The position numbers were made by a program, and so were the translations under genes. A DNA stretch of 64,000 bases, taken from positions 3,794,299-3,858,298 of the forward strand of contig CM030935.1 in NCBI GenBank assembly GCA_018136815.1. Direction: 5' to 3'. This document shows, piece by piece, positions 49,386 to 58,999 of the stretch (position 1 is the stretch's first letter; each line of letters starts with the position of its first letter). Under the pieces are notes generated by a model. It was not told where the DNA came from. It did no database searches and saw only the letters and a list, made by a program, of their open reading frames with translations. The DNA is from Isochrysis galbana (lineage: Eukaryota; Haptophyta; Isochrysidales; Isochrysidaceae).

Positions 49386-49475
49386 AGGATTCGCGAGGGC
49401 AACGGATTTTATTCCGTAAGTCCGAGCCGGAGTCCGAATTGTGTTTTGACCCTCGAGCCCTCGTCCTCTCGCTCC

Positions 49476-49507
<32 letters not shown>

Positions 49508-50765
49508 TCTGGTGGGCACTCCTGATTCTGCTCACCAGAGGGGGTCCGTTTAACGTATGTTTCCGGCCTGTTACTGTCAGTGTTTGAGTGCAGAGTGTTG
49601 ATTTGTGTGTTTTAGCCACTGTATCGCCTGTTGGCTGTTGGTGACCTGCAGCCCCCTGAGTACTCCCAAGCCCCGAGTCTTCCGAGTCATCCTTTTGAGT
49701 CTACGAGTCCCTACGAGTCCCAGTCAAGCGGTATCTGCTCGCCGCGCCCTTTTCTACGTCCTCCGTCCCTCCGATCTCCGATTCGCGTTCCGTGCCACTC
49801 TCCCGTCCATTTCACATGCCCGTCATTTGCCCTCCCCGTTCTCCCGATGAGCTCGTTCCGGGCTCACCGGATGAACCGTGCGCCGCGCTAGCCGCCGGTG
49901 CGCCTTCGCGACTCGTTTCCAAAGAGGAAACGAGCTTCGCTCCGACAGGGCGTAACCCTTGAGCAGTGACCCGTAAGGCGATTTTTTTCAAAATAAAATG
50001 TACAGGAAGACGAGAGGGAGGGCAGGCGCCGGGAGCAGCATGGCTCGGCTCGGGTGGACATCGCGGCAGGGGATCATGGAGTACTCGGAGCTCCGTCTCC
50101 GCGACGTCAGTCCACGCTAGTACGGTTCACCACCTTACTTAGGGAGAGGCCTTACCCAGCCTAACGCCCACAACTCCGTGCGCACCAGTATGGCTACCCA
50201 AGGGAGAAAACCTAAACTCAAGAAGCAAGAAGCCGCTAGAATTAAGTGTTTTCATCGAAGACGAAGAAGTCAGACTAAATATGAGCGGCAACTTTAGCCG
50301 CGTAGCGAAGGCACTCGATCTAGCCGAGAGGCTCGCCTAACTAACATAATCATAATAAGGCGTTCCGCTCTGAACGACCCTTTAGAGGCGTAACTGTTGC
50401 GCACCCAAAAGTAACCCGACAGAATCAAGGAAACCGCGACACACCCGGAATAAACAGGCCACCCGGGGGCACAGGAGGAAGACGAGGACACACCGCTGGG
50501 GGCAAGTGCACCCCGCTCAACCCAACCTTCCACAACCACAACGACCTGAGCCCCTAAGTAGAGCACAAGGGGAGTTGCCGCAAGGCGGGTAGTGAGGGAG
50601 CGGATGGGAGAAGGGCATGGATACGTGAAATAGATTCCGTGAAATAGATTCAATGCCGCGTGTGAGGCGAGAATGTTAAATGTTTTTTCCCTTCCCCCCT
50701 AGGCCTCCAGTCTGACAGGAAGGAGCCTGAGGGCACGCCCTCCATCTCACCCAACCCATCGTGTG
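49386..50765. other. Intergenic, no confident gene
   Basis: Contains a (CT)n microsatellite (49473-49505). Several frames between 49605 and 49890 are open but have no recognisable domain. 50000-50640 is moderately GC with no coding signature. Around 50640-50690 lies sequence like the AT-rich start of family A in reverse. Confidence 0.35.
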
Positions 50766-52523
50766 ATGCGCTCGGACGAGACCAGCGGATGGGGGGGGTC
50801 TCGAATTAGTAACAGGACCACCCTTCAGTCGGCGGAGATGCCGACGGCGGCGGTCAGCCCCTCGGCCCCGCGGGCATGGGCAGTGGCCCAGCGTGCGGAG
50901 GCGTGGATGCTCCCGGCCGAGCCCTCCAACTCGAGCCTTTCCATCCATCTAGTGCCACCTAGCGCCTTTCCCACCTTTGACACGCAGCGTTCGGTCCGGC
51001 TGCCGTGTGGCCAGAGCGGCTCCCGTGTGGCCAGCGCAAATCTAGCGCGGGCTCCCTTGCACGTGTGCGTCGTCTCGGGCGCGGTGGCCTCCGAGAACCG
51101 ATGGCGCTGGTCGGGCACGTCAGTCGGGCACGCGGCAGAGTTCCTGTTCAAATGCTCGAGCTTCTGGGAGCAGGCGCTCGACGACTGGGAGGAGAGAGCC
51201 TCCGAGAAAATGCCACCGGGGGCGCAGCTGCGACCGCAGAGGGCGATTCTGAGCACTCTGGGAAGGGTCTCCAGCCATTTCACGACCACTTTCTTATCTG
51301 CCCTCAACGTGACTTGGCTCAAGCGAACGCCCTCTGACTGTGCGGTGCTTTGGGCAGTGCCCACACGTGGAATGTACCCTGGGTATGGCTTGCTCCATTT
51401 TGCCCGCAGCACCGACGCATGGCGTCTTGCCAGTGCTCTCAGCCGCACTCCGCTGGCTGATCGTCCTGGGCTACTCGCTGGGGAGACGTGGCGTCACGGC
51501 ATCGAACTGCGTGTCGGTTGGTTACAGCGGGGGCCGACGCGCCACTCTGGACGCGAATGGGAGTCGAGTGCATCCGTAATCGCCTTGCTTCGAAAGCCTG
51601 ACTCCGTTTCGCTGGTGCCTCCCACGCGCGTGGCCTCGGCCGATTCCTTCTTTTTGCACAATCTCAGTTGGCCGGATCAGGTGCGTTCGATTCGGGAGTA
51701 CGACATTATCTTGACGGCTCACGGATCCCATGGGATCACTTTGCCATTCATACGGCCTTGCACCGTTGTCGTGATTTTGGTACACACGACGTATCTGATT
51801 GACCAGCTGGCCGAGTACACTTCGCGTGCAGGTGGGCGTGCCCTGATAGTGCACGCGCGCGCAGATTTGGGCCGTGTGATTCGTCTCACACTAGATGGCG
51901 TGAGTGGCGACGGGACTCATGTACGCTCTCTCGAGTTGGAGAGGCGAAAGCGGGAAACTAGTGACTTCAGGAAGATCGACGTGGGAGACTTTGTGCGCGA
52001 AGTCATCCCCGCAGCGGTGCATGCGCATCAACAGTGCTTAGGAGTACACAGTGGGACAAAATTGGGACTGGATCAGGCCCGCGACGATTTCGTCAAGGAT
52101 CGACAAGAGCAAGCTCAGTCGAGCGTTGAGGCTGGAGGCCCCCTAGCGAACGCATTGGCAGTTGGCGGGAAGTTGGGTGGCGCCCATAATGTTGTGAGAG
52201 TCTCGACGCCGATCGCCAACGATGGGATCCCTAGACTTGGCGGGCCTCTGGCTCTGAACCTTGAAAATGGCGAGGCAACCATCGTGGCAAGGGCACGAGG
52301 ACTCAGTTGCCACGAAAGTGCTGTGCTCGATTGCCGAAGCGTGGTGGCTCAGTATGCATATGGCGATGGCGCTGTGGCGTGCGAACACTGCCTACCCTAT
52401 TTTCGGAACATGAGTTCAGCAGAGGTGTGTAGGAGTTGGAGGAGCGCAGCAAAGGCACAGGGCATTGTCGGTGCTCATTGTCGCTTGCCGGACAATCTAC
52501 ATGTGCTTGTCACATCTACTTAA
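50766..52523 (+). CDS. GT61-like glycosyltransferase
   Basis: 585 residues from the ATG at 50766; 50838 is an alternative start. The C-terminal half has the GT61/EOGT signature region: SFFLHNLSWPDQVRSIREYD, then IILTAHGSHGITLPFIRPCT with the invariant HGxxG (H319), and VVVILVHTTYL, corresponding to the family pattern Q-x-x-x-x-x-x-x-x-D-x-x-x-x-x-HGAGLT. GT61 enzymes transfer xylose, arabinose or GlcNAc in the secretory pathway. No signal anchor is visible at the N-terminus, so a 5' exon may be missing (an acceptor-like TTAGTAACAG ends at 50815) or the start is wrong. The extension after the domain is Cys-containing (DCRSVVAQYAY, CEHCLPYF) and unrecognised. Function is inferred from the motif only. 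Confidence 0.65.
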   Translation: MRSDETSGWGGSRISNRTTLQSAEMPTAAVSPSAPRAWAVAQRAEAWMLPAEPSNSSLSIHLVPPSAFPTFDTQRSVRLPCGQSGSRVASANLARAPLHVCVVSGAVASENRWRWSGTSVGHAAEFLFKCSSFWEQALDDWEERASEKMPPGAQLRPQRAILSTLGRVSSHFTTTFLSALNVTWLKRTPSDCAVLWAVPTRGMYPGYGLLHFARSTDAWRLASALSRTPLADRPGLLAGETWRHGIELRVGWLQRGPTRHSGREWESSASVIALLRKPDSVSLVPPTRVASADSFFLHNLSWPDQVRSIREYDIILTAHGSHGITLPFIRPCTVVVILVHTTYLIDQLAEYTSRAGGRALIVHARADLGRVIRLTLDGVSGDGTHVRSLELERRKRETSDFRKIDVGDFVREVIPAAVHAHQQCLGVHSGTKLGLDQARDDFVKDRQEQAQSSVEAGGPLANALAVGGKLGGAHNVVRVSTPIANDGIPRLGGPLALNLENGEATIVARARGLSCHESAVLDCRSVVAQYAYGDGAVACEHCLPYFRNMSSAEVCRSWRSAAKAQGIVGAHCRLPDNLHVLVTST

Positions 52524-52665
52524 GTTAATCTCGAACTCAATAGTGTGTGAGACATGGACGAACCGTAACGAGTCTAGCACCTAGGTGCATTTGATATCAT
52601 GGTAAGAATGTGTTGTAGTCGAGAAGAAGAAGAAGATCCTTGTTAATGTTCTCACCGCGCGCAGC

Positions 52666-52730
52666 AACTAAGTTTAGTAGTACTTGGTTCGCCCATGGGA
52701 GGGCACGAGCCCCCCCCCTCTCACCACTAG
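52666..52730 (-). repeat. Family A tail with hairpin
   Basis: Reverse-oriented tail: the hairpin arms AACTAAGT (52666-52673) and ACTTGGTT (52682-52689), next to CGCCCATGGGAGGGCACGAG. Confidence 0.75.
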
Positions 52731-52895
52731 ACCAGAAGCGTTCATTTATCCCCATCCCTGCGCTAGCACCTTCCGTTGTCACCTGGAGCTTACTTAACAC
52801 TTCACATATGTGGAAGCACACACGTGGTTTTACGCCAGTCACTCGATTCGGGTAGGGTCACGCGTCGATATCTCGTTGAAATCATTGTCCAAATG
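52731..52895 (+). repeat. LINE 3' segment, copy 3
   Basis: CCAGAAGCGTTCATTTATCC, ACCTTCCGTTGTCACCTGG, CACACGTGGTTTTACGCC and GATATCTCGTTGAAATCA, as in 28884-29050 and 14443-14610. It directly follows the family A tail. Confidence 0.83.
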
Positions 52896-53479
52896 TCTCT
52901 CATTATAGGATCCCCTTCCCCACTAATCTTATGATTGGTCGCCATGGAGGGGGGCCTCGCGCCCCCCCCACTCTCTCGACTCCCCTCATGGGGGGCCAGA
53001 ACCATCCACCCCCCTGCGCTGCCTCTTGGCATGCAGGGGGGACTCACTCAGACTGCCCAGACTCTCCAAGAGAGCTGGGCACAGATCGCACGCCCTGGCC
53101 CGCGCTGGCCAGCTTGAAGGTGCGGGACTTCTATCGTCCCCGCTCCGACACTTGTGACTTCTAATATCTAATAACCCCCCCCTCCTCCGCGCCAAAGGCG
53201 CGGGACTTCTACCGTCCCCATTGTGACTACCCCCCCCCCCACTGGGAGGGCACCATTAGTAATTATATTTAACTGGGCTTTTCACAGGCGCCCCCTTGTG
53301 AAAAGGTCACCTGGCTTGTGAAAAGGTTGGGCCCCCCTGACGGTATGATTATTCTCGACCCCCTTCCCCCCGCCGCCGAGCGAGCTCCCCCCCCCGCCGA
53401 GCTCCCCCAACCCCCCGCCTCCCCCCCCCCCCCCCCCCCCCCCCCCGCCGACCCCCCGCCGCCGACCCCCACCCTCCTG
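52896..53479. repeat. Low-complexity and short repeats
   Basis: GCGGGACTTCTATCGTCCCC and a close copy occur at about 53121 and 53199. TGTGAAAAGG is repeated at about 53295 and 53318. A poly-C run of about 30 bases lies at 53418-53446. No gene was seen. Confidence 0.6.
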
Positions 53480-53705
53480 AACGGGGGGGCCCAGGGGGAG
53501 GAGGGGCTGGTCAGAGGGATGGGCAGGCCACGACAGGCCAGGGCGGGCGAATCAGGCGTGCCTGTGGGGAGAGGGATGGGTCAGCATGGCAGTGTGCTCC
53601 TGGCAAGCCATCAGGCGTGCCAGGAGACTGGGTGGTTCCTCCCCCATGGCAGGGGAGGAGTGGAGAGAGAGGGGGGCTCGTGGGCTCGTGCGCTCGTGCC
53701 CCCCC
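53480..53705 (+). repeat. Family A, partial copy
   Basis: Very similar to 9300-9510 (GGGCGAATCAGGCGTGCC, ATCAGGCGTGCCAGGAG, GGTTCCTCCCCCATGG). The terminal hairpin is missing; the copy ends in GAGAGGGTGCAACTCG. Confidence 0.82.
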
Positions 53706-54394
53706 ATGAGAGGGTGCAACTCGAGGTTCCCTTTTTTTGTCACGCCCCTCCCGGGTTTTTAGGTATATAATTTCTGCTTACCCCTAACTTCGCCCCTAAC
53801 TCGGGGGTGGACCGCGCGCAAACAAACATAAACACGGGGACCCATCAAGCGAAAGACGTCTTGTGTTTCGTTTGTGCCTCCCGTTTCAATATCGCCTCCG
53901 CATCAAAGGTCAGTTGCATTTTCTCCGTCTTATCAAAGCGAATATCCGTTGTCTTCCACAGTACCAAGAAGAAAACCACCCCCCGACGCGATGATTGCTG
54001 CGCCTATGCATCCCCTTGCTCACAGGAGCGCCCTCATGGTGAGCTAGGCCCGGTGTCCTAGGACCGAGCTTTTTTGTATTTGATGTTGCTCGGCCAGAGT
54101 CCCCACGGGAGGGGAAGAAACCCTGAGGGAAAGGAGACCAAATGAAGGCAAGCCGCCTGCCTGGGAGCGCAGCTCAGGGGGCAGGTGAGGCTCCTCTTCG
54201 ACTTTCCGCCTTGGTGGGAAAATCCAAAGCGAAGACACGCTCCGACCGTCGCTGCGGATTCTCTCTCTCTCTCGCTCTCTCTCTCTGCTCTCTGTCTCTC
54301 GCAACGTGTTTGAGTTACCGGCGATGTGGGGTCTCGGTTATTTCATGTTTTGCTTGGTTTGGGTGAATGATTCTAGTGTGTTCGTGAGTCGGTG
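53706..54394. other. Intergenic, no confident gene
   Basis: Starts with a tail-like TTCCCTTTTTTT segment also seen at 58630. 54168-54190 carries a short family A block (CAGCTCAGGGGGCAGG). A CT microsatellite lies at 54256-54300. The end may be diverged chromovirus LTR. Confidence 0.4.
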
Positions 54395-54731
54395 TCGCAG
54401 CATCGTTGGATCCGACGTCTTGTCGTCAGTCGTCATCCGTCGCTCTCGCTCTCGTCGCTCTCGCTCTCGTAACACTCGTACCCTACAAACTCTCCTTGCC
54501 TCACCAGCCCCTGCCAACACAGCCCTCCTCTCACTCACCCTCGCCTCTCGCCTCTCGCTCGATGTCGCTCTCGCCGCCGTCCTCGCCCTCGCTCAAGCCC
54601 GCCTGCCCGCCTTCCTCTGCTGACGGGCCTCAGCCCGTCAGCGTCTCCGAAGTCGTCTCCTCCGCCGCGCCTGCCGCCGGTCTGCCTCCTTCCTCATTGC
54701 CCCCAGGCCCTATGGGCCATCCCAATTCGTC
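54395..54731 (+). repeat. Truncated chromovirus LTR (3' part), second remnant
   Basis: It parallels 25790-26143 and ends at the same CCCAATTCGTCA. The Gag leader frame from MSLSPPSSPSLKPACPPSS to GPMGHPNSS is intact to the LTR end. The sequence immediately following is AT-rich coding sequence on the opposite strand. Confidence 0.87.
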
Positions 54732-55024
54732 AGCTGCATAAGCCTGAGAACCACAAGAAGGCGCTGTAGGGGTATGACCTGTTTTCGCAGTTGTTCAGTG
54801 GCAAATTCTAGCATTTGTTTTGCCGAATTCAATTGCAGAACTACGTGGAGTTTGTCGGCTGGCGTGTTCGCAATTGTGTACATATCAGCCGACAATGAGC
54901 TTAAATTACTCGCAATTCTAATTGCCAGTGCCCACTCTTTGGCGGCAATGGCATCATTGCATTTTTTATAAAGTTCAAACAAGAAGTCTTTAGGCATCTC
55001 CATCTGATATGTTACCTGTAACAT
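54732..55024 (-). pseudogene. AT-richer ORF fragment, truncated at an LTR
   Basis: A minus-strand frame from the ATG at 55024 (or from an acceptor TTACAG ending at 55016) gives a helical protein: MPKDFLFELYKKCNDAIAAK, WALAIRIASNLSSLSAD, LQLNSAKQMLEFATEQLRK, LLVVLRLMQL. Codons often end in A or T, unlike the GC-rich host genes. The frame runs into the LTR remnant and is cut off there. No family was recognised; a recently acquired or virus-like origin is possible but unproven. Confidence 0.5.
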
Positions 55025-55179
55025 ATGGAATACTTATTACTACATACCGATACAAAAAAAACTGACTTCACCGCGGGAGTGTCATCAAAAGTGGTGATGC
55101 TCTGAAACCTGCACGTTTGTATTTTAATAAGGGGGTACTTTAAGTAGAACTTATACCGCCCACATGGGGGGCACTTGCC

Positions 55180-55238
55180 GAAAAAACAACCAAACCTGAG
55201 GTTGCACCCTCTTGGGCGAACTAAGTATAAACTTAGTT
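55180..55238 (+). repeat. Family A tail with hairpin
   Basis: GGTTGCACCCTCTTGGGCG followed by the perfect hairpin AACTAAGT (55219-55226) and ACTTAGTT (55231-55238) with loop ATAA. Confidence 0.75.
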
Positions 55239-55254
55239 GGCGATCCGCCCAGTC

Positions 55255-55533
55255 ATGTCCGCTCCGTCGTCGCGCTCGCCCTCGCCCAAGCCCGTCCTCC
55301 CGCCTTTCTCTGCTGAGGAGGTGGTCCAGCCCGTCATTCCATCACTCCCGGCTACCTTCGCCGCGCCTTCCGCCGATCGTTTCCCTTCCGAATCGTCGCA
55401 TATTGAGCCAGTGGTCATGCTCGATCCGTCAGTGAGTGACTGGGCCACTCACTTGTTCCATCTGTCAGTCGCGGTCTCTGTGCGTTCCGTGCTGAGGACA
55501 TCTCCCCCTATTATAATAACAATAGAAGGTTGA
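55255..55533 (+). pseudogene. Diverged Gag-leader-like ORF
   Basis: The frame MSAPSSRSPSPKPVLPPFSA parallels the LTR-encoded Gag leader MSLSPPSSPSLKPACPPSSA. It goes on to DWATHLFHLSVAVSVRSVLR and stops at 55533. It may be the leader of a related but distinct LTR family; no LTR was delimited. Confidence 0.4.
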
Positions 55534-55796
55534 ATGTTGAATGGGGATTTCACGGATAATCAGGTGTCAGGTATGGTCCGCACGCATTGGACTAAAGACT
55601 AAAGTTTGCCATAAAACATGGGTATCGCTAACAGATTCCGGGGGTCTGGGGGACATTCGACATTCAATGGCACGGGGGCAAAGCCTAAGCCTAAGCTTAA
55701 GCGTTAGAACTTATAGTGTCGTAGGACATCTTGTGTCTTGTACAAGTCACAAGTCTTCGTAGTCTTGTTAGCTAGCATTCCTAGATTCCTAGCCAC
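55534..55796. other. Spacer, no gene seen
   Basis: AT-rich, with a (CCTAAG)n-like stretch at 55682-55700 (GCCTAAGCCTAAGCTTAAGC) and several GTCTTG repeats. The right end is the start of repeat C. Confidence 0.45.
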
Positions 55797-55804
55797 ATAC
55801 ACAT

Positions 55805-55987
55805 CCTAGATGGGAAATACGTATTTACCGTATTTGGCCAGAGACCAAATACATATGTATTTGGCTGTATTTGAAGCGTGGCCTGGGTTGTAGGCCGCGA
55901 ATGTATTTGAAATGTATTTGGCCGGAGGCCAAATACATATGTATTTGGCTGTATTTGCAAGCCCCTGCACCGTATTTCCCATCTAGG
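55805..55987. mobile_element. 183-bp MITE with 17-bp inverted ends
   Basis: The ends CCTAGATGGGAAATACG (55805-55821) and its exact reverse complement (55971-55987) are flanked by an 8-bp direct repeat ATACACAT (55797-55804 and 55988-55995). An 8-bp duplication fits hAT-type transposition. The interior contains two copies of a TATTTGGCC ... ACATATGTATTTGGCTG block, giving strong secondary structure. It lies inside a copy of repeat C. Confidence 0.85.
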
Positions 55988-56095
55988 ATACACATACACC
56001 GGACGAGTCATGCGCCAACCGCGCACACCCCCATCGCGGGATAGGGGCTCCGTTGCCGTCGAAGGGCTACGGTCCCTCAGCACTAAGATTATACT
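55988..56095 (+). repeat. Repeat C, copy 1 (interrupted by the MITE)
   Basis: Together with 55780-55796 it forms a copy of a ~110-bp repeat: CCTAGCCACATACA, CGGACGAGTCATGCGCCAAC, CGCGCACACCCCCATCGCGG and AGGGGCTCCGTTGC. Other copies lie at 59945-60053 and 61430-61504. Confidence 0.8.
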
Positions 56096-56272
56096 AACAC
56101 AACAACAAAACTCTGACGCTAGGCCAGCGACGCGGCCGAGGGGATCGGACATGCATTCACACCACCTCGCAACTCGCAATGGCTAGAGTCTCTTTCACAC
56201 CTGGCGTTAGCTGGAAATCTCAAATCTCTCTTCTCTCTGCGTCCCTTGCTCGTCGCGTGGCTGCCGACGGCG

Positions 56273-57322
56273 ATGGGCGCGGCGCGGCTGGCCCTGCCGC
56301 TCATCCTCGGGCTCGCGGCGTGCGAAGCGGTGCTTCGGGCGCGGGCTTTCGTACCCCAACCCCCCATACTTCGAAGAGCCAGCACCCATCGGCGCGCCAC
56401 GCGCCCGCTCGAGCTATCTGGCGAGCGACTGGCTCAGAGAGCAGATGGCAGCGACGTAGGCGGCACTGCAGACTGTGAGGGAGGCCTGCAGGCGAAGCAA
56501 CTTCTTGTGGTGGTCTTGGTCGGCATCCCTGGGTCGGGCAAGAGCACATTTGCTGACCATCTCCTGCACGGAGATGTGGGTGAAGACAATCAAGGTGAGC
56601 TATGCTCTGCGCTGCACTCTGGGCGCTGTAAAGCTACAGCACTGTCTCCGCCAAGTGGAGGCAACTGCGTTCATGACATGCGCGATGAGGGCAAAACAAC
56701 TCCACACCTGCTCGTAGGCGACTGGTCGAATCAGTGGACTCGGATATCACAAGACGTGCTAGGGTCTCGACAGCGGTGCATTTCGAGCGCACGTGCTGCT
56801 CTTCGCTCTGGCCGGCATGTCCTGATTGATCGGTGCAATTTTGACGTGCATCAGCGTACACATTGGGTCGAGCTGGGACGGTCTGATCAGCTGGTGGCAG
56901 ATTTAGGCGGCAGAGTCCGCCACGTTGCGGTCTTTTTGGACGTGCCCCCTGCGGTGGCCTTGAAGAGGGTGCTCAAGCGACCAAAGCATGAAGGAAAGGT
57001 CGACTCTGCCTCCATGTCTAAGAGTGAGCTCCGGCAGATTGTGCGCCGCTTCTCATCTATGCTGGTGCCACCCGAGGAGAGCGAAGGCTTCGATCGCGTC
57101 CTCGTTTGTACCTCTCGGAAGGGTTCGCAGATTGTAGCGACTGCCCTGCGAACCGTGGTCAAGTCTTTAGATGCTGGTCTTGGCCTCGGCTCCATGAGCC
57201 AAGTGTCTCGTCAGCTCGCCGCCGAGGCAGCCGCCGTCGCAGCCGCTACCGATGCGGGTATGGATGGGGAGCTCGCCAGGAATGATGATGTCAGAAATGA
57301 GAGGCTTTTAATCGATGACTGA
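56273..57322 (+). CDS. P-loop polynucleotide kinase, probably plastid-targeted
   Basis: 349 residues from the ATG at 56273, chosen because it starts a clear signal peptide, MGAARLALPLILGLAACEAV, ending LRARA|FVPQPP. The phenylalanine after the cleavage site, followed by a basic Ser/Thr stretch, is the bipartite plastid presequence of red-lineage secondary algae. The kinase domain has Walker A GIPGSGKST (from residue 84), then WTRISQDVLGSRQRCISSAR, VLIDRCNFDVHQRTHW, and a C-terminal KHEGKVDS ... EGFDRVLVC, as in the AAA_33 kinase domain of PNKP and plant aprataxin-like proteins, which phosphorylate nucleic-acid 5' ends. No phosphatase or HIT domain is present. A role in plastid DNA or RNA end repair is inferred. 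No intron is apparent. Confidence 0.82.
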   Translation: MGAARLALPLILGLAACEAVLRARAFVPQPPILRRASTHRRATRPLELSGERLAQRADGSDVGGTADCEGGLQAKQLLVVVLVGIPGSGKSTFADHLLHGDVGEDNQGELCSALHSGRCKATALSPPSGGNCVHDMRDEGKTTPHLLVGDWSNQWTRISQDVLGSRQRCISSARAALRSGRHVLIDRCNFDVHQRTHWVELGRSDQLVADLGGRVRHVAVFLDVPPAVALKRVLKRPKHEGKVDSASMSKSELRQIVRRFSSMLVPPEESEGFDRVLVCTSRKGSQIVATALRTVVKSLDAGLGLGSMSQVSRQLAAEAAAVAAATDAGMDGELARNDDVRNERLLIDD

Positions 57323-57526
57323 TCCCCTACTCGCCTTTTAGGTGGTGTCCATCCATACACCTGATCCTTTTGCCTTGTGCAGCCTTCTTTGGGTTGAATG
57401 TTGTCTTGGTCCATGATAAGTAGGTTTTTCATTCCTTTAGAGGGGACATCCCCGAGTTCTGCCATTTCACGGTCATTCACCGCGTTTTCTTTTTTGTTAG
57501 TTTATTCATGTTGTTCATCAACTAAC
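57323..57526. other. 3' flank of the kinase gene
   Basis: AT-richer than the gene and probably 3' UTR. No polyadenylation signal could be assigned with confidence. Confidence 0.45.
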
Positions 57527-57600
57527 AACTAAGTTCCTGTATTACTTAGTTCACATGGGGGAGGCGGGTGCCTCATGGCTCGTGCCCTCCCCCAAGGCTC
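57527..57600 (-). repeat. Family A tail with hairpin
   Basis: Arms AACTAAGT (57527-57534) and ACTTAGTT (57544-57551), followed by CACATGGGGGAGGCGGGTGC, the reverse of the usual GTGCC...CCCATG approach. Confidence 0.68.
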
Positions 57601-57968
57601 CAACTCCAAGACGCTGCGACCTCAAGTTTGGCTGTTTTTTTGACCGATACTCCCATGAAAAGGGTATTACTTCTAGTTGCAGAGCCCCCCCCCCTCGCCC
57701 TCGCCATAGACCCGTGACGAAAGAGTTCCTGGCAACCTTGTGCTCTATCTAGCTTTGGCTCTGGCGCACCGAGCATCGAATCTCGAATCATCACTCATCA
57801 CCCACCACCCTAGCGACACTTCAACATGCGTCTCGGTCTAGAAACTTCGTCGGATGTGCCGTGCGCATTCCAGGTGCCCCCCCCCGCGGGGGAACTCCCT
57901 GCGTGCGATTGCGAATCACGAATCATCACCCACGCGACACCTCAGACCTCAGTCCTCAGTCCCACGAA
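57601..57968. other. Spacer, no gene seen
   Basis: Contains CGAATCATCACTCATCACCC and a related CGAATCATCACCCACGCGAC stretch, plus poly-C runs. No coding signal. Confidence 0.45.
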
Positions 57969-58100
57969 TAGGGCGGTCAAACACGCCTTTCAACTTCTAC
58001 TTCTAAGGGTGAAAATTCACTAAGTCAAGATTGAGGTTTTATCACGCGATTTTTAGGGTATTACATTGGTTATGGGTATATTAGGCAGAATCTCATAAGA
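57969..58100 (+). mobile_element. Diverged terminal fragment of the TAGGGCGGTCAAACA family
   Basis: TAGGGCGGTCAAACA (57969-57983), then CTTCTAAGGGTGAAAATTCA and an AT-rich stretch that loosely follows 48944-49060. The other end was not found. Confidence 0.6.
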
Positions 58101-58103
58101 AAT

Positions 58104-58409
58104 ATGCACATTTTCCACGCCATTCGCCATTCGACACACAGACCCGAAAGCACGTTTTCGCGCTCGTGCGAAATCGACGTCGACCACAGCAGAGCACTAG
58201 AGGTCGCGCTGTGCGACGCGCGCCTGCGTTCCCCACAAGTGCACCGAGCAGCTGGCAAACTCTACATGGAGAACAAGAAGGTCGTCCTCGCACGCGTCAC
58301 GGACCTCGCCACCCAAGATCAGCCAAGCGACATCGTCGCCTGCCAGAAGAACGACATCGACAATAGGATCGAGGAGGAGGGGTGTGAGAAAAAGAGACGA
58401 AAAGGATGA
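58104..58409 (+). pseudogene. Unrecognised ORF fragment
   Basis: A + frame containing RSCEIDVDHSRALEVALCD, HRAAGKLYMENKKVVLARVT and DIVACQKNDIDNRIEEE, with better amino-acid mixture than the surrounding sequence. It might be a remnant of a mobile-element protein or a host exon. No family was recognised. Confidence 0.25.
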
Positions 58410-58432
58410 AAACTCAGCCTGCGTAGCTCTGC

Positions 58433-58625
58433 TGGGGTTACCGTGTGTTTTGGGGAGGGGGGGGGGGAGTTGCTATGCTCACGCGCCGCGTCCTTGTATG
58501 TCGTGATTAGCTTTGTACTCATCTTTGTAATATTAATATTAATACTCTGGAGACTGGTTGAAAAAGAAAACATGCACACCTCTGGGTGAAAAAAAATCAC
58601 CTGGCCCTCTTTTGAGAGGATGCAA
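58433..58625 (+). repeat. Third copy of the 31072-31462 repeat
   Basis: GGGTTACCGTGTGTTTTGGG, poly-G, AGTTGCTATGCTCACGCG, CCTTGTATGTCGTGATTAG and CACCTGGCCCTCTTTTGA. Diverged, with indels. Confidence 0.82.
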
Positions 58626-58865
58626 CTTGAGGTTCCCTTTTTTTAGCCCCCTGCATTGCCTTTTTCTACACCTTAAACAATTCTACCCCCCCCCCCAAAT
58701 GTGTCCCTATTTGCAAGCACCTATGGGTCCAATTGTTGCAGACGGGTCGCTGCTTGTCACGGGGTGAATATCACGCGCGGTACGACCAGTCCTCGCCGAG
58801 TACGGCTGTCGGTGCGATGGAGATTGCACCAGATGGCTTCGGAGATCAGTGCATGTTCGCCCGCG

Positions 58866-58940
58866 GGATTAAAATAGAATTCCCAGTCGTCGTCTCCCCC
58901 AGGATAAAAATAGAATCCCCAGTCGTCGTCTCCCCCAGGC
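58866..58940 (+). repeat. Short tandem repeat (ATAGAATTCCCAGTCGTCG)
   Basis: Two copies of AAAATAGAATTCCCAGTCG followed by TCGTCTCCCCCAGG, about 35 bp each. Confidence 0.88.
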
Positions 58941-58999
58941 GGTGATGGTTCGGGGAAAAGTCCTCGGCCGGCCAGTTCCGCGCGGGGGGGTTCCCCTGC

